From the NCBI GenBank assembly GCA_965221555.1, contig OZ244895.1, positions 2,232,001 to 2,296,000 of the forward strand: 64,000 nt of DNA. The letters run 5' to 3'. Below the pieces are notes generated by a model. That model saw only the letters and a program-made list of their open reading frames with translations. It made no database searches and was not told the DNA's origin. How positions within the stretch are numbered: the first letter of the stretch is position 1; every line of letters begins with the position of its first letter. Of the stretch, positions 16,414 through 24,949 are shown in pieces. The stretch is from JAJEAD01 sp965221555. GTDB lineage: Bacteria > Pseudomonadota > Gammaproteobacteria > HK1. The position numbers and the translations under genes are program-made.

Positions 16414-17162
16414 ATCTGCTTGTAAAGCTGAACGCGGCGTTCCTGTGCGCCTTCGCCCTGGCGATGGGCCTGATCGTCCTGCTCAATCAGGCGAAGTTCG
16501 GCGATATCCTGCGCGGACTCGACGACTCGCGCGTATCGGTGGTCACGCTCGATACCTCTCGCCGACTGCGCCAAGCGGTCGATCTCGGGCTGCCGCTCAA
16601 GGACATCGCGGAGAGCCGCGCCATCGTCGACTCACTGATCGACGAGTACCCCGAACTCCAGTCGGTCAGCATTTTCGACGCGGACGGCCTCCTTATCGTG
16701 CACGGCGGCCAGGCGCTCGGCACCGGACAGGAGACCGCGCCCGGCGAATGGCTCGAGGACAACCGGGAGGCGGGGGGAGAGGTATGGCGTCGGGAAAGCC
16801 CCGAATCCTTCGTGGTCGGGGGGCCGATCGTCAACAATTTCGGCAAGCTCGAGGGCGGTGTGGCGGTACGCTACGGCAAGGCGCACTACCGCCGGATCGT
16901 CGGTGAGCTGACGGACGAGCTTCTGGAGTTCGCGGTCGGTCTGTTCATCGCCGCCAGCGTGCTGGCGGTACTGGGCACCGCGGCGGTCCTGCGCCGGCTG
17001 ACTTCCACCGCGAGGCGCCTCGCGGCATCGGTCGAGGCGTTGCTGCCGGACACGAAGGAGGCGGCTTCGGACGAGTCGATTCCGGCCGAGTTCAGCGCCT
17101 ATCACCGCAGTGTGCGCGAAACGGCGGCGGCGCTCGAAGCCGCCGAGCGGGAGCGGACATGA
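16410..17162 (+). CDS. Small two-TM periplasmic sensor protein (copy 1)
   Basis: 250 aa. One membrane helix at about residues 8-25, a periplasmic domain of roughly 145 residues (Cache/PAS-like pattern, e.g. ELQSVSIFDADGLLIVHGG at 82-100) and a second helix near 173-195, then a short cytoplasmic tail ending in a helical Glu/Arg-rich stretch. There is no kinase, HAMP consensus, methyl-accepting or cyclase domain, so it has no output of its own. Stop and start overlap (ATGA at 17159) with the HAMP-MFS gene. I infer it forms a complex with that protein. The second pair (24138 and 22000) repeats the arrangement. Confidence 0.65.
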   Translation: MNLLVKLNAAFLCAFALAMGLIVLLNQAKFGDILRGLDDSRVSVVTLDTSRRLRQAVDLGLPLKDIAESRAIVDSLIDEYPELQSVSIFDADGLLIVHGGQALGTGQETAPGEWLEDNREAGGEVWRRESPESFVVGGPIVNNFGKLEGGVAVRYGKAHYRRIVGELTDELLEFAVGLFIAASVLAVLGTAAVLRRLTSTARRLAASVEALLPDTKEAASDESIPAEFSAYHRSVRETAAALEAAERERT

Positions 17163-19216
17163 GCGCCGACGGCTCTCGCAACACGCCCTCTCTCGCCTCT
17201 CTCGGGTTGCGCGTCGGGATCATCGCCGGAGGGGCGTTGATCGTCGCCAACGCGATTCTCACCTGGGTCGCGCTGGGCGCGGTGGAGCGCCGCCTGGAAC
17301 CGGTGGTGGAGGAGAAGGCCCGCGTTCTCGCCCGCTCGGTCGCCAACGACCTCGGCACCGCGGTGCGCCTGGATATCCCGCTTGCGGCGCTCGAGGGCGT
17401 CGGCCCCTATCTGGAGGGCGTGCTTGCGGACCACCCGGAAACCGCCTACATCGCGGTGACCGACGAAGAGGGCGAGGTGCTCTACTCCGCCGCGGCGGAA
17501 GGGCAATACATTCCGGATTTGCGGGAAGCGGCCGGTGGCGCGGACGGGAGGTCGGGCGAGACTTCCGCCTCGCAGGACGAGGGTCTCCATGTCGTTCGCG
17601 CGCTGACCCGCGATGGCGTGCAGGTCGGCGCGGTATCGATCGGCATCGACCCGCGCTTCGTGCTCGAGACGATGCGCAGCATCTTCGCCGATATCGGCAT
17701 CTCCCTCTTCGTTGCGGTGCTGATCATCCTCGAGCTTACCCTGCTGGTGCTCTCGCTGGCGGTGGTGCGCTCGGTCGGCCTCATGGAACGCCTGATGCGC
17801 TCGGTCGGCCAGGGCGACTTCTCGGCCGCGGTGACGACCAGGGGTCGCGACGATCTCAGTCGGGTGCTGGCGGCGATGAACCGCATCAACGAGGAGATCA
17901 ACCGGCGCTTCCGCGCTGTCGCATCCCGCGCCGCGGCTCCGGTCACGGAAAGGTTGCGAGAGGGCCGTGTCTTCGCGGAACAGGGCCGGCTGCAGCCGGT
18001 TCAGGATCTGCGTGCGGGAGATGTCCAGTACCCGATGTTCTTCTTCATCTTCGGCGTCGAGCTTTCGCGCTCCTTCTTCCCTCTCTTCGTGCGAGACCTC
18101 TACGACCCCTCGCTCGGCCTCGATCCGTCCATCGCGATCGCGCTGCCGATGTCGGTATGGGTCGTTGCGATGCTGGTGACGACTCCGATGTCGCTCGCCG
18201 CGATTCGACGGTGGGGGGTGCGCGAGACCCTCCTGATCGGCATGGCGCCCACGAGCGTCGGGCTGATCGCGACGGCGTACGCCAGCGGTTTCATCGAGCT
18301 CATCGCCTGGCGCTGCGTGACCGCGGCGGGATTCGGTCTGGTGACCGCGACGATCCTGGTGAGGCTCGCAATGACCGCGCCGGTGCGGCGCCGGGCTCTC
18401 AATCTCGGGGTCTTCGTCACCGCGGCGGGTGGCGGCAGCGTCTGCGGCACTGCGATTGGCGGAATCCTCGCCGAACGGATCGGATATCAGAACACTTTCC
18501 TCGTCGGCGCGGTGATCGTCTTCGTGGCCATGGTGATCGCGATGGGGTTCCTGTCCCCGGGCGAGGGCGCCGGGGGCGACGTCGATACCCACGATCAGGA
18601 TCGCCAGCGCGGGTCGCTGCGCATCTACGTCAGTCCGAGATTCATCGCTTTCATGAGCCTCTCGGCGTTGCCATCGCGGATAGTGCTTGCCGGGTTCCTG
18701 TTCTTCCTGGTGCCGCTCTACCTCGATTCACTCGGCTTTGGCGGCGCCGCCATCGGCCGAACGATGATGACCTACTTCCTCGTGCTGCTGATCATGAACC
18801 AGGCTGCCGCACTGATCGCGGACCGCTTCCAGAATCACGGGGTGCTGATCCTGGTGGGGGGTGTTTCTTCCGCGATCGGTTGCGTCATGTTCGTATCGAC
18901 CGCGGAAGTCCTGCCGCTCGTGTTCGCAATCGCTCTCGTCGGGCTGGGGCAGTCGCTGGTCATGACGCCGCAGGTCGCGGTCTTGCCCGCCTACTTTCAT
19001 CGAGAGACGAGCGAGTTCGGCTCGGGCGCGATTACCGCCGCTTTCCGGGTGGTGGAACGTGGCGGAAGCATCATCGGTCCCCTGGTCGCCGGAGTGGCGG
19101 TCGCCATAACAGGGCTGGCGGAAGCGGGCCGGCTGATAGGCTACGGGGTGCTCGCGACAACCGCCCTGTTGACGCTGCTGATGCTGGTCGGAGTGCTCAG
19201 GCAGCAACAGGACTGA
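17159..19216 (+). CDS. Periplasmic sensor-HAMP-MFS permease fusion (copy 1)
   Basis: 685 aa with an unusual architecture. TM1 is at about 16-41, followed by a periplasmic sensor of about 135 residues (AYIAVTDEEGEVLYS near 96-110), TM2 at 178-203, HAMP at about 203-255 (RDDLSRVLAAMNRINEEINRR) and then a complete MFS permease of about twelve helices from residue 290 (FFFIFGVELSRSFFPLF) to the end. The front half is that of a chemoreceptor or histidine kinase, but a permease replaces the output. I infer that ligand binding outside gates transport, or that transport is sensed. It is separated from the convergent RsbW-like gene only by a repeat fragment. Confidence 0.8.
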   Translation: MSADGSRNTPSLASLGLRVGIIAGGALIVANAILTWVALGAVERRLEPVVEEKARVLARSVANDLGTAVRLDIPLAALEGVGPYLEGVLADHPETAYIAVTDEEGEVLYSAAAEGQYIPDLREAAGGADGRSGETSASQDEGLHVVRALTRDGVQVGAVSIGIDPRFVLETMRSIFADIGISLFVAVLIILELTLLVLSLAVVRSVGLMERLMRSVGQGDFSAAVTTRGRDDLSRVLAAMNRINEEINRRFRAVASRAAAPVTERLREGRVFAEQGRLQPVQDLRAGDVQYPMFFFIFGVELSRSFFPLFVRDLYDPSLGLDPSIAIALPMSVWVVAMLVTTPMSLAAIRRWGVRETLLIGMAPTSVGLIATAYASGFIELIAWRCVTAAGFGLVTATILVRLAMTAPVRRRALNLGVFVTAAGGGSVCGTAIGGILAERIGYQNTFLVGAVIVFVAMVIAMGFLSPGEGAGGDVDTHDQDRQRGSLRIYVSPRFIAFMSLSALPSRIVLAGFLFFLVPLYLDSLGFGGAAIGRTMMTYFLVLLIMNQAAALIADRFQNHGVLILVGGVSSAIGCVMFVSTAEVLPLVFAIALVGLGQSLVMTPQVAVLPAYFHRETSEFGSGAITAAFRVVERGGSIIGPLVAGVAVAITGLAEAGRLIGYGVLATTALLTLLMLVGVLRQQQD

Positions 19217-19289
19217 CCCGCAAGCTTCACCAGTTTCGCAACTGGCGAACGCCAACATGCTCGCGGTCGCGGACCGCGGGGCCCGTTCA
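19217..19289 (+). repeat. Left-end fragment of the dispersed repeat filling the convergent gap
   Basis: CCCGCAAGCTTCACCAGTTT, CGCAACTGGCGAACGCCAAC and ATGCTCGCGG match the first 50 or so bases of the full copies. It begins directly after the HAMP-MFS stop codon (19214-19216) and ends where the RsbW-like gene's stop begins (19290), so the entire intergenic sequence is repeat-derived. Confidence 0.7.
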
Positions 19290-19712
19290 TCAATTCGATC
19301 GCAGGAGCAATGTGATGCGATTGCGATCGGCAACGCGCTCGTAGGCGGTATCGTCCATGAGCGTCTTTGCGAAATACACGCCCAGACCTCCGATTCTCCG
19401 GTCCTCGACACTGGCGTCGAGGTCTGGTTCACGCGCCTGTGTGAACGGGTTGAATGCGATCCCGTCGTCCTCCAGGACGGCGACCAGTTCACCGTTGCGA
19501 CTGGTCAGCGTGATCTGTATTTCGTGTTCGTCGTCATCGCGATAGCCATAGCTGACGATGTTCGTGATCAGCTCGTCGAGGGCAAGGTTGAGATTCATGA
19601 TCCACTTCGTGGGCCAGCCATGAGACTCGCCGTAGGTCTCGATCTCCGCGGCGATACGCGCGAGCTCCGAAAGATCGTTCTTCAGCTTGAGAGTCAGCGT
19701 GGGTGCAGGCAT
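19290..19712 (-). CDS. RsbW-like anti-sigma/serine kinase ATP-binding protein
   Basis: GHKL-type ATPase of 140 aa. The N box is LNLALDELITNIVSYGY (Glu47, Asn51), the D-x-G motif is in VLEDDGIAFNP and the glycine loop is RIGGLGVYFAK. This is the pattern of RsbW/SpoIIAB-type serine kinases that bind a sigma factor or phosphorylate a STAS antagonist. It is the last gene of the leftward operon, 27 bp after the SpoIIE phosphatase, its expected opponent. No STAS protein or sigma factor is found in the window, so the regulated partner is unknown. Confidence 0.88.
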   Translation of the reverse strand: MPAPTLTLKLKNDLSELARIAAEIETYGESHGWPTKWIMNLNLALDELITNIVSYGYRDDDEHEIQITLTSRNGELVAVLEDDGIAFNPFTQAREPDLDASVEDRRIGGLGVYFAKTLMDDTAYERVADRNRITLLLRSN

Positions 19713-19739
19713 GGTTGAACTCCGCCGAGTACTCAGAGA

Positions 19740-21905
19740 CTAGCCCTGCTCCTCCGGGCTTTCCGGTGCTTCGGAGTCTTCGGGGCTTTCGCCCCGGTAG
19801 GTGAGGACCACACAGGTGATGTCGTCGAATTGCGGAGCCTCGCCCGCGAATTCGTCGACCGCGGAAACGATATCCGTCACGTCCTGCTCGGGACTCTGCT
19901 CGGAGGGAAGCGCGCGGGCGGTGTCCAGGAGCCGGTCGTCGCCAAACTCCTCCTCGCGTTCGTTGAACGCCTCGGTCACGCCGTCGGAGAACAGCACCAG
20001 ACGTGCGCCGGGCTCCATGTCCACGTGTGCGTCGGCGTAGTCGAGTCCACCGAACATGCCGAGCGCGACGCCACCGGTCATGGCCAGGGGATTCGCACCG
20101 GCGCTGTCGATGAGAATGGGAGGGTTGTGGCCGCCGTTGGCGTACACGAAGCGCCCAATCCTCTCGTCCAGCACGCCGTAGAAGAGGGTCACGAACAACT
20201 GCTCGGCGTTGTTCTGCTCCAGGAAGTTGTTGACGCTCGCAAGCACGTGGCCGGGCGCATCCACGTTGCGCACGGCGATGGTACGCAGCAGGGTGCGGGT
20301 CATCACCATGAACAGACCGGCGGGAACCCCCTTGCCGGAGACGTCGGCAACCACTACGCCGATGCGGTGCTGGTCGAGATTGAAGTAGTCGAAGAAGTCG
20401 CCCCCGACTTCCTTTGCCGGCCTCATGATGCCGGTCACCTCGGCGTGTCGGGACGAAGGCATGGTATCCGGGAGGAGGGAAAGCTGCACCCGGGCCGCGA
20501 TGTCCAGCTCCTTCTGCAGCGCGATGAACGCATTCTTGGCCGCGAGCGCTTCGCGCAGGCTCTGGTTCTGGCTCTGGACCCGGCCGGACATCTTCTGGAA
20601 CGCGAGCGCGGTCATCGCGAGGCTGTCGGATTCCCGGATGAGCGCGGTTGACGCGCTGTCGGCCGCGTCCGCGATGGAGATGCCGCGAACCTTGCGCTCC
20701 GTTGCCTCCCCGACCAGGTGCTCGAGCTGATCCAGCTCCGAGAGCACCGCCTCGCGCTCCTCCTCGTCGAGCGTATCCGCAAGCTGAGTCATCTCCCGCC
20801 GGATGAAGCGCTCCTGACGGCGTCGTTGTCGTTCCCGGGAGCGGCGGAATCGGTCGAAGGCGACGAGATTGGTCCGAAACACGTTGAGCGCTCCGGAGAT
20901 TCGGCCCACTTCGTCCTGTCCGTCGGCGCCTTCGATGCGGGCGTCGAGATCTCCGCGCGACAAGGCGTTCAGGACGCCCACCCCTTCGGTCAGGGGCGCG
21001 AAGGAGCGGGACATGTAGTAGCCGAGACCGACCAGCACGAGTACCAGGAACCCGAGCGCCGCACCCAGGGTGATCCGGCTCACCTGCTCCTGCCTGCGGG
21101 CGACTTCGGTCACGTCCTTGATGCTGACGAGGCGCGCCACCAGGCTGCCGAGCTCGGCCTCCTGGGGCAGGACCACGGTGGAGTACACGCGATCGCCGGC
21201 TTCCACTCTCTGGACCGTGCCCACCCCGGTCACGTCGATGAGTCGGTCGAGGCTCTCCCACAGGGCGCCGGCGGACCCGGCGAGGACGCGGCCGCGGCGA
21301 TTCACGATCAGAACCGACGACTGGGTGGCCTGCTCCATTTCGAGAATCGCCTCGTCGATGCTCGTCGCGTAGACACCCATGCCGATGATGCCGTCCGCTT
21401 CCGCTTCCGGAGGCGTTCTCAGGGGAATGCCCAGGGCAAGCGCGACATTGCGTTCCTGATCGTTGCCCACGCCACTGACCCGTACCCGCCACTCCATCGC
21501 GTCTCGTGCCGGTCGGGCTGCGATGACCGAGCTCTGGAACACCGCGGGCTGGGAGGAGAAGGCGAGGGAGCCGTCCGCGCGAAGCAAGTCCAGACGATCG
21601 GCGATGCCTTCGATGCGAAGACGCCTGGTTATCTCGGTGCCGAGGCGCTGGACCGTCTGCTGGTCACCGGCATGGAGCGCGCTTCGCAAGGCTTCGTTCT
21701 CGGCCACGAACCACGCCTTGTCCTCCATGCGAAGGATCAGATTGCCGTTGATCTTGTGCCACAAGTTGAACCGGTCGGTCGAAGTGGCTTCGGAGTACTG
21801 CACGCGGAGCAGGTCCTCGCGCATGAGCGACGCCAGCGTCAGTCCGATGCAGATCACGGCGAAGGCCAGGATCACGAGCAGACTGATTCTGGTGCGCAAG
21901 AGCAA
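19740..21905 (-). CDS. Membrane sensor-HAMP-SpoIIE-family protein phosphatase
   Basis: 721 aa from the chosen TTG start. TM1 is at 7-27, a periplasmic sensor runs to about 275, TM2 is at 278-298, HAMP at about 298-352 and coiled-coil linkers to about 470. A PP2C/SpoIIE domain follows at 480-705 with metal-binding Asp503 (GGDFFD), Asp522 (ADVSGKG), Asp641 (LFSDGVTEA) and Asp694-695 (FDDITCVV). The TTG at 21905 has AGGAG seven bases upstream and gives a proper signal anchor. The ATG at 22025 adds 40 basic residues and overlaps the upstream gene by 26 bp. It probably dephosphorylates the target of the RsbW-like kinase encoded next. Confidence 0.87.
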   Translation of the reverse strand: MLLRTRISLLVILAFAVICIGLTLASLMREDLLRVQYSEATSTDRFNLWHKINGNLILRMEDKAWFVAENEALRSALHAGDQQTVQRLGTEITRRLRIEGIADRLDLLRADGSLAFSSQPAVFQSSVIAARPARDAMEWRVRVSGVGNDQERNVALALGIPLRTPPEAEADGIIGMGVYATSIDEAILEMEQATQSSVLIVNRRGRVLAGSAGALWESLDRLIDVTGVGTVQRVEAGDRVYSTVVLPQEAELGSLVARLVSIKDVTEVARRQEQVSRITLGAALGFLVLVLVGLGYYMSRSFAPLTEGVGVLNALSRGDLDARIEGADGQDEVGRISGALNVFRTNLVAFDRFRRSRERQRRRQERFIRREMTQLADTLDEEEREAVLSELDQLEHLVGEATERKVRGISIADAADSASTALIRESDSLAMTALAFQKMSGRVQSQNQSLREALAAKNAFIALQKELDIAARVQLSLLPDTMPSSRHAEVTGIMRPAKEVGGDFFDYFNLDQHRIGVVVADVSGKGVPAGLFMVMTRTLLRTIAVRNVDAPGHVLASVNNFLEQNNAEQLFVTLFYGVLDERIGRFVYANGGHNPPILIDSAGANPLAMTGGVALGMFGGLDYADAHVDMEPGARLVLFSDGVTEAFNEREEEFGDDRLLDTARALPSEQSPEQDVTDIVSAVDEFAGEAPQFDDITCVVLTYRGESPEDSEAPESPEEQG

Positions 21906-21999
21906 CGTCCGACTCCTGTTTCTTACCTTCCCGCCGGTGGATGGCGCTCGCCGGCGCCCTCGGCGCCCGACGGACCGGGAGACTGGCGGGCCGAGTGCG

Positions 22000-24141
22000 T
22001 CATGTCCCTTGTTCCTCGCGCGCATCGGCCGCGGGGTGAATCGGAGCCATCAGGAACGCGTAGGCGGCGATGGAAACGAGAAGGATGGCGCCCATCGCGA
22101 CGATCGCGCCCCGGTAGCCCAATCCCGTGGCGAGGGCGCCGGCAACGAGCGGTCCAAGCACCATGCCGCTTCGTTCGGCCAGCCGGTAGGCGCCAATCAT
22201 CGATGCCTGATGCCACCCCCCGCGGCGCACGGGCAGGTTCGAAACGGCGGCTACTTCGCAGGTGAGCGACAGCGAATGCCCGAAGCCGAGCGCGAGGATC
22301 GCTATCATGAGCGCGTAGAGGGGGCCTCCCACCGCGCCCGGAGCCAGACTTGCGAGACATCCGAGTCCCGCCAGCGCGCCGCCCATCGCCACGAACCAGA
22401 CGTGGCCTTCGAACCGGTTGGCGAATCGGGTCACGAGAGACGTGGTGGCGAAAGTCGCGGTTCCGTAGAGAGCGATCATCCAGCCGATGACCGAGAGTCT
22501 GTAGCCGAGCTCGGTCAGATACACCGGCACGAGGTAGAACAGCAGTCCCGTCAGGATCATCTTTCCCGGAATTGCCGACAGGACGCTCAGCGCGAAGAGA
22601 CGGCGGTCGGAGAGCAGCGCGCGCCAGGCCAGAACCCCGAATGCACCGCGGTGCGTGGCGGGTGTTCGCACTCGCCCATCCAGCATGGCGTAGATGAGTA
22701 CTCCCGATGCGGCGGCGAGCACGGCGGAGATCAGGAAGGTCTCCCCGAAACCGATGCGCTCGGCGAGAATCCCCCCGATGGATGGGCCGCAGATGGCGGC
22801 CACGAACGCCGCGCCCACGAAGACCGCAATGCCCTGGGTGCGGTCTCGCTCGTCGCTGGCGTCGGCGATCCAGGCCGAAGCGGCGGCGAAGATGAGGCCG
22901 TAGCCGATGCCCGAGAGAACCCGCCATGCGATGAAGTCGAAGTATCCCTGGGCCACGAAGGTACCGGCGTAGCCGATGACCGCGGGCACGACTCCCGCCA
23001 GAAACACCCGGCGGGTTCCGAAACGATCCGCGAGTCCTCCGGCAATCGGCACCATGATCATCCCGGCGAGCATGAACAGTGCGATCGGAAGGCCGAAGAG
23101 CAGTTCGTCCGGGACACCCGCGCCGGTCGGGCCGACCCGGGAGGCGAAGAGGGGCACGAACGAACGCGGCAGCTCCTCGGCGAACATGAACAGGAACAAT
23201 GGGACCCGGATCTGCATGGCGTTGCGAAGCCGCAGCTCCCGGCCGCCGGAGAAGCGGTAACGCAGGTCGATCTGCTGGCCGGCGGCCTCGATGCGCTTCG
23301 CGATGTCCCTGTCGATCTGGGCATCCTTGATCTCGCGGACTTCGAAGCAAAAATCCTCGTAGCGTTGGCGCAAGCTCTGCACCGTGCGGTTGAGGGAGGC
23401 GACGAGCTCGCCGATCTCGTCGCGAGCGCGCATCGCGAACCTGCTTGCGAAGCGGCCCCGCGCCCCTTCGGCGAGGATCGTCTCGACCCGCTTCATCGGT
23501 GCGGAAACCCGTACGCTCATGAGGAAGAGCAGGAACTCAAGCGTCACGAGAAGGGAGACCACGATGACGGTGACGACTTCATACAGCAGATCGGAGAGCT
23601 GGTCGCGCAGGTAGGTTTCGCTGACCCCTACATGCAGCACGGTGGCGACCCGACCCTCCACGAAGACGGGAAACACACTGTTGGTGAAGCCGGCGACCTC
23701 CGAGGTGGAGCCCGCCGGACTCTCGGCGCCCGGCAGACCGGGCAGAACCCGCTCCAGTGCTTCCGGGGACAGGCCACGTGCGGAGAGCACCTTCGACGAG
23801 GCGTCGCGCAGGATCGTGTATTCGATATCTTCGTTTGCGGCGAGGATCCCGTCGAGGAAGGGCTCCACGCCCACCAGTTCCTCGGGTGGAATGCCGAGGT
23901 CGGCGACCACGAATTCGAGCTGATCGGAGATGGACCGGCCTACCGCACGGGCTTTCTGGTTGAGCTGCGGCGCAAGGGCGCTCTCAAAGCCGGTGACCGC
24001 GAACCAGGCGACGAGAACCTGGCCGAGCAGCAGCACCACGACCGAGAGCAGCACCAGTCGGCCGAGAACGCCGCGGGAACGGGTAATCGCCGCTCGCGAG
24101 TCTCCGGAGTCGCCGAAGCCGCTTTCCGCGCGGGCGGTCAT
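22000..24141 (-). CDS. Periplasmic sensor-HAMP-MFS permease fusion (copy 2)
   Basis: 713 aa with the same layout as the 17159-19216 product. TM1 is at 27-50, a periplasmic sensor at 50-183, TM2 at 185-208 and HAMP at 208-262 (RDEIGELVASLNRTVQSLRQ). A helical linker follows, then an MFS permease from about 310. The joint RVPLFLFMFAEELPRSFVPLF matches the joint in copy 1, so the pair arose from one fused ancestor. MFS loop motif RVFLAGV follows GGLADRFGTR. It overlaps the small sensor gene upstream by four bases and lies before the SpoIIE gene. The transported or sensed compound is unknown. Confidence 0.8.
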   Translation of the reverse strand: MTARAESGFGDSGDSRAAITRSRGVLGRLVLLSVVVLLLGQVLVAWFAVTGFESALAPQLNQKARAVGRSISDQLEFVVADLGIPPEELVGVEPFLDGILAANEDIEYTILRDASSKVLSARGLSPEALERVLPGLPGAESPAGSTSEVAGFTNSVFPVFVEGRVATVLHVGVSETYLRDQLSDLLYEVVTVIVVSLLVTLEFLLFLMSVRVSAPMKRVETILAEGARGRFASRFAMRARDEIGELVASLNRTVQSLRQRYEDFCFEVREIKDAQIDRDIAKRIEAAGQQIDLRYRFSGGRELRLRNAMQIRVPLFLFMFAEELPRSFVPLFASRVGPTGAGVPDELLFGLPIALFMLAGMIMVPIAGGLADRFGTRRVFLAGVVPAVIGYAGTFVAQGYFDFIAWRVLSGIGYGLIFAAASAWIADASDERDRTQGIAVFVGAAFVAAICGPSIGGILAERIGFGETFLISAVLAAASGVLIYAMLDGRVRTPATHRGAFGVLAWRALLSDRRLFALSVLSAIPGKMILTGLLFYLVPVYLTELGYRLSVIGWMIALYGTATFATTSLVTRFANRFEGHVWFVAMGGALAGLGCLASLAPGAVGGPLYALMIAILALGFGHSLSLTCEVAAVSNLPVRRGGWHQASMIGAYRLAERSGMVLGPLVAGALATGLGYRGAIVAMGAILLVSIAAYAFLMAPIHPAADAREEQGT

Positions 24142-24926
24142 ACCGCCTCTTCCTCGTCGAGCCGGCGGACCTCACCGATCGCGGCCTCCATGTCCTGGTG
24201 CGCGGCGCGCGCGACGCTGGCGAATGCGGCAAGCTGGGGGTAGTCGGAGCGGGTCAGGGCCAGCGCGTCTCCATCGCGGCTTCGATCGCCCACCTCTTCG
24301 ACCGACTCGCGCAACCGGCGCAGCTCCCCGCGCAATCCGCGCAGCAGGAGCGTGGCGCCCACCACGATCAACGGGACCATGCCCACCACCACCAGCGCAC
24401 CGACCAGCAGCAGGCGCGTCGACTGCGCGGTCACGCTGTCGTCGAAGAAGTCGCGGGAGTAGCGAAGGGCGAGTGAACCCACCTCCCGGCCGAGGTTGTC
24501 GCGCAACGCGGCGCCCACCACGCGGGCGTCACGGTCCAGGTTGGACCACACCCCCTGGCTCCGGCTGGCACGCCAGGCGGAGATCCACTCCTGCGTGACA
24601 AGGTCTCCCACGAAGCTCGGATCGGTGCTGAACAACACCACGCCGTTCTCGTCGAATACCTCGATGGAGAGAATCTGCGCATCACTGTGCAGATACTCCC
24701 CGAGCTCTTCGCGCACGCCCTGAATGTCGGGCAGCTCGATGCCCAGGTCGGCCTGGGACTCGATCCGCTGGCGCAGGTCGTTCAGCTCGAACTCGAAGCG
24801 CGAGTTGAGGAAGGCGGAGAGAGTGCGCTCGTACATCTGCGCGCTCAACAGGGTCATGATCGCCACCCCGGCGGCCAGGATGACCACCAGAGCGAGCGTG
24901 ATTCGTGTTGCGAGTCCGAATCCCAT
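24138..24926 (-). CDS. Small two-TM periplasmic sensor protein (copy 2)
   Basis: 262 aa. TM1 is at about 7-28 (TRITLALVVILAAGVAIMTLL), then a periplasmic domain with ILSIEVFDENGVVLFSTD at 85-102, TM2 at about 172-195 and a cytoplasmic tail with a HAMP-like helical stretch (GELRRLRESVEEVGDRSRDG) but no output domain. ATG at 24926 is chosen: AAAGG lies upstream and it starts 24 bp after the aminotransferase stop. Longer readings overlap that gene. Gene order and overlap match the sensor at 16410. Confidence 0.65.
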   Translation of the reverse strand: MGFGLATRITLALVVILAAGVAIMTLLSAQMYERTLSAFLNSRFEFELNDLRQRIESQADLGIELPDIQGVREELGEYLHSDAQILSIEVFDENGVVLFSTDPSFVGDLVTQEWISAWRASRSQGVWSNLDRDARVVGAALRDNLGREVGSLALRYSRDFFDDSVTAQSTRLLLVGALVVVGMVPLIVVGATLLLRGLRGELRRLRESVEEVGDRSRDGDALALTRSDYPQLAAFASVARAAHQDMEAAIGEVRRLDEEEAV

Positions 24927-24949
24927 GCCGGCCTTTCTACCCCGTGTCC

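Noticed and set aside
17102..18592. Minus-strand frame of nearly 500 codons over the first HAMP-MFS gene
   Set aside because: Composition (His/Arg/Asp-rich) is that of the antisense strand of a membrane-protein gene.
21463..24243. 900-codon plus-strand frame
   Set aside because: Antisense shadow of the SpoIIE and HAMP-MFS genes; no domain or ribosome site.
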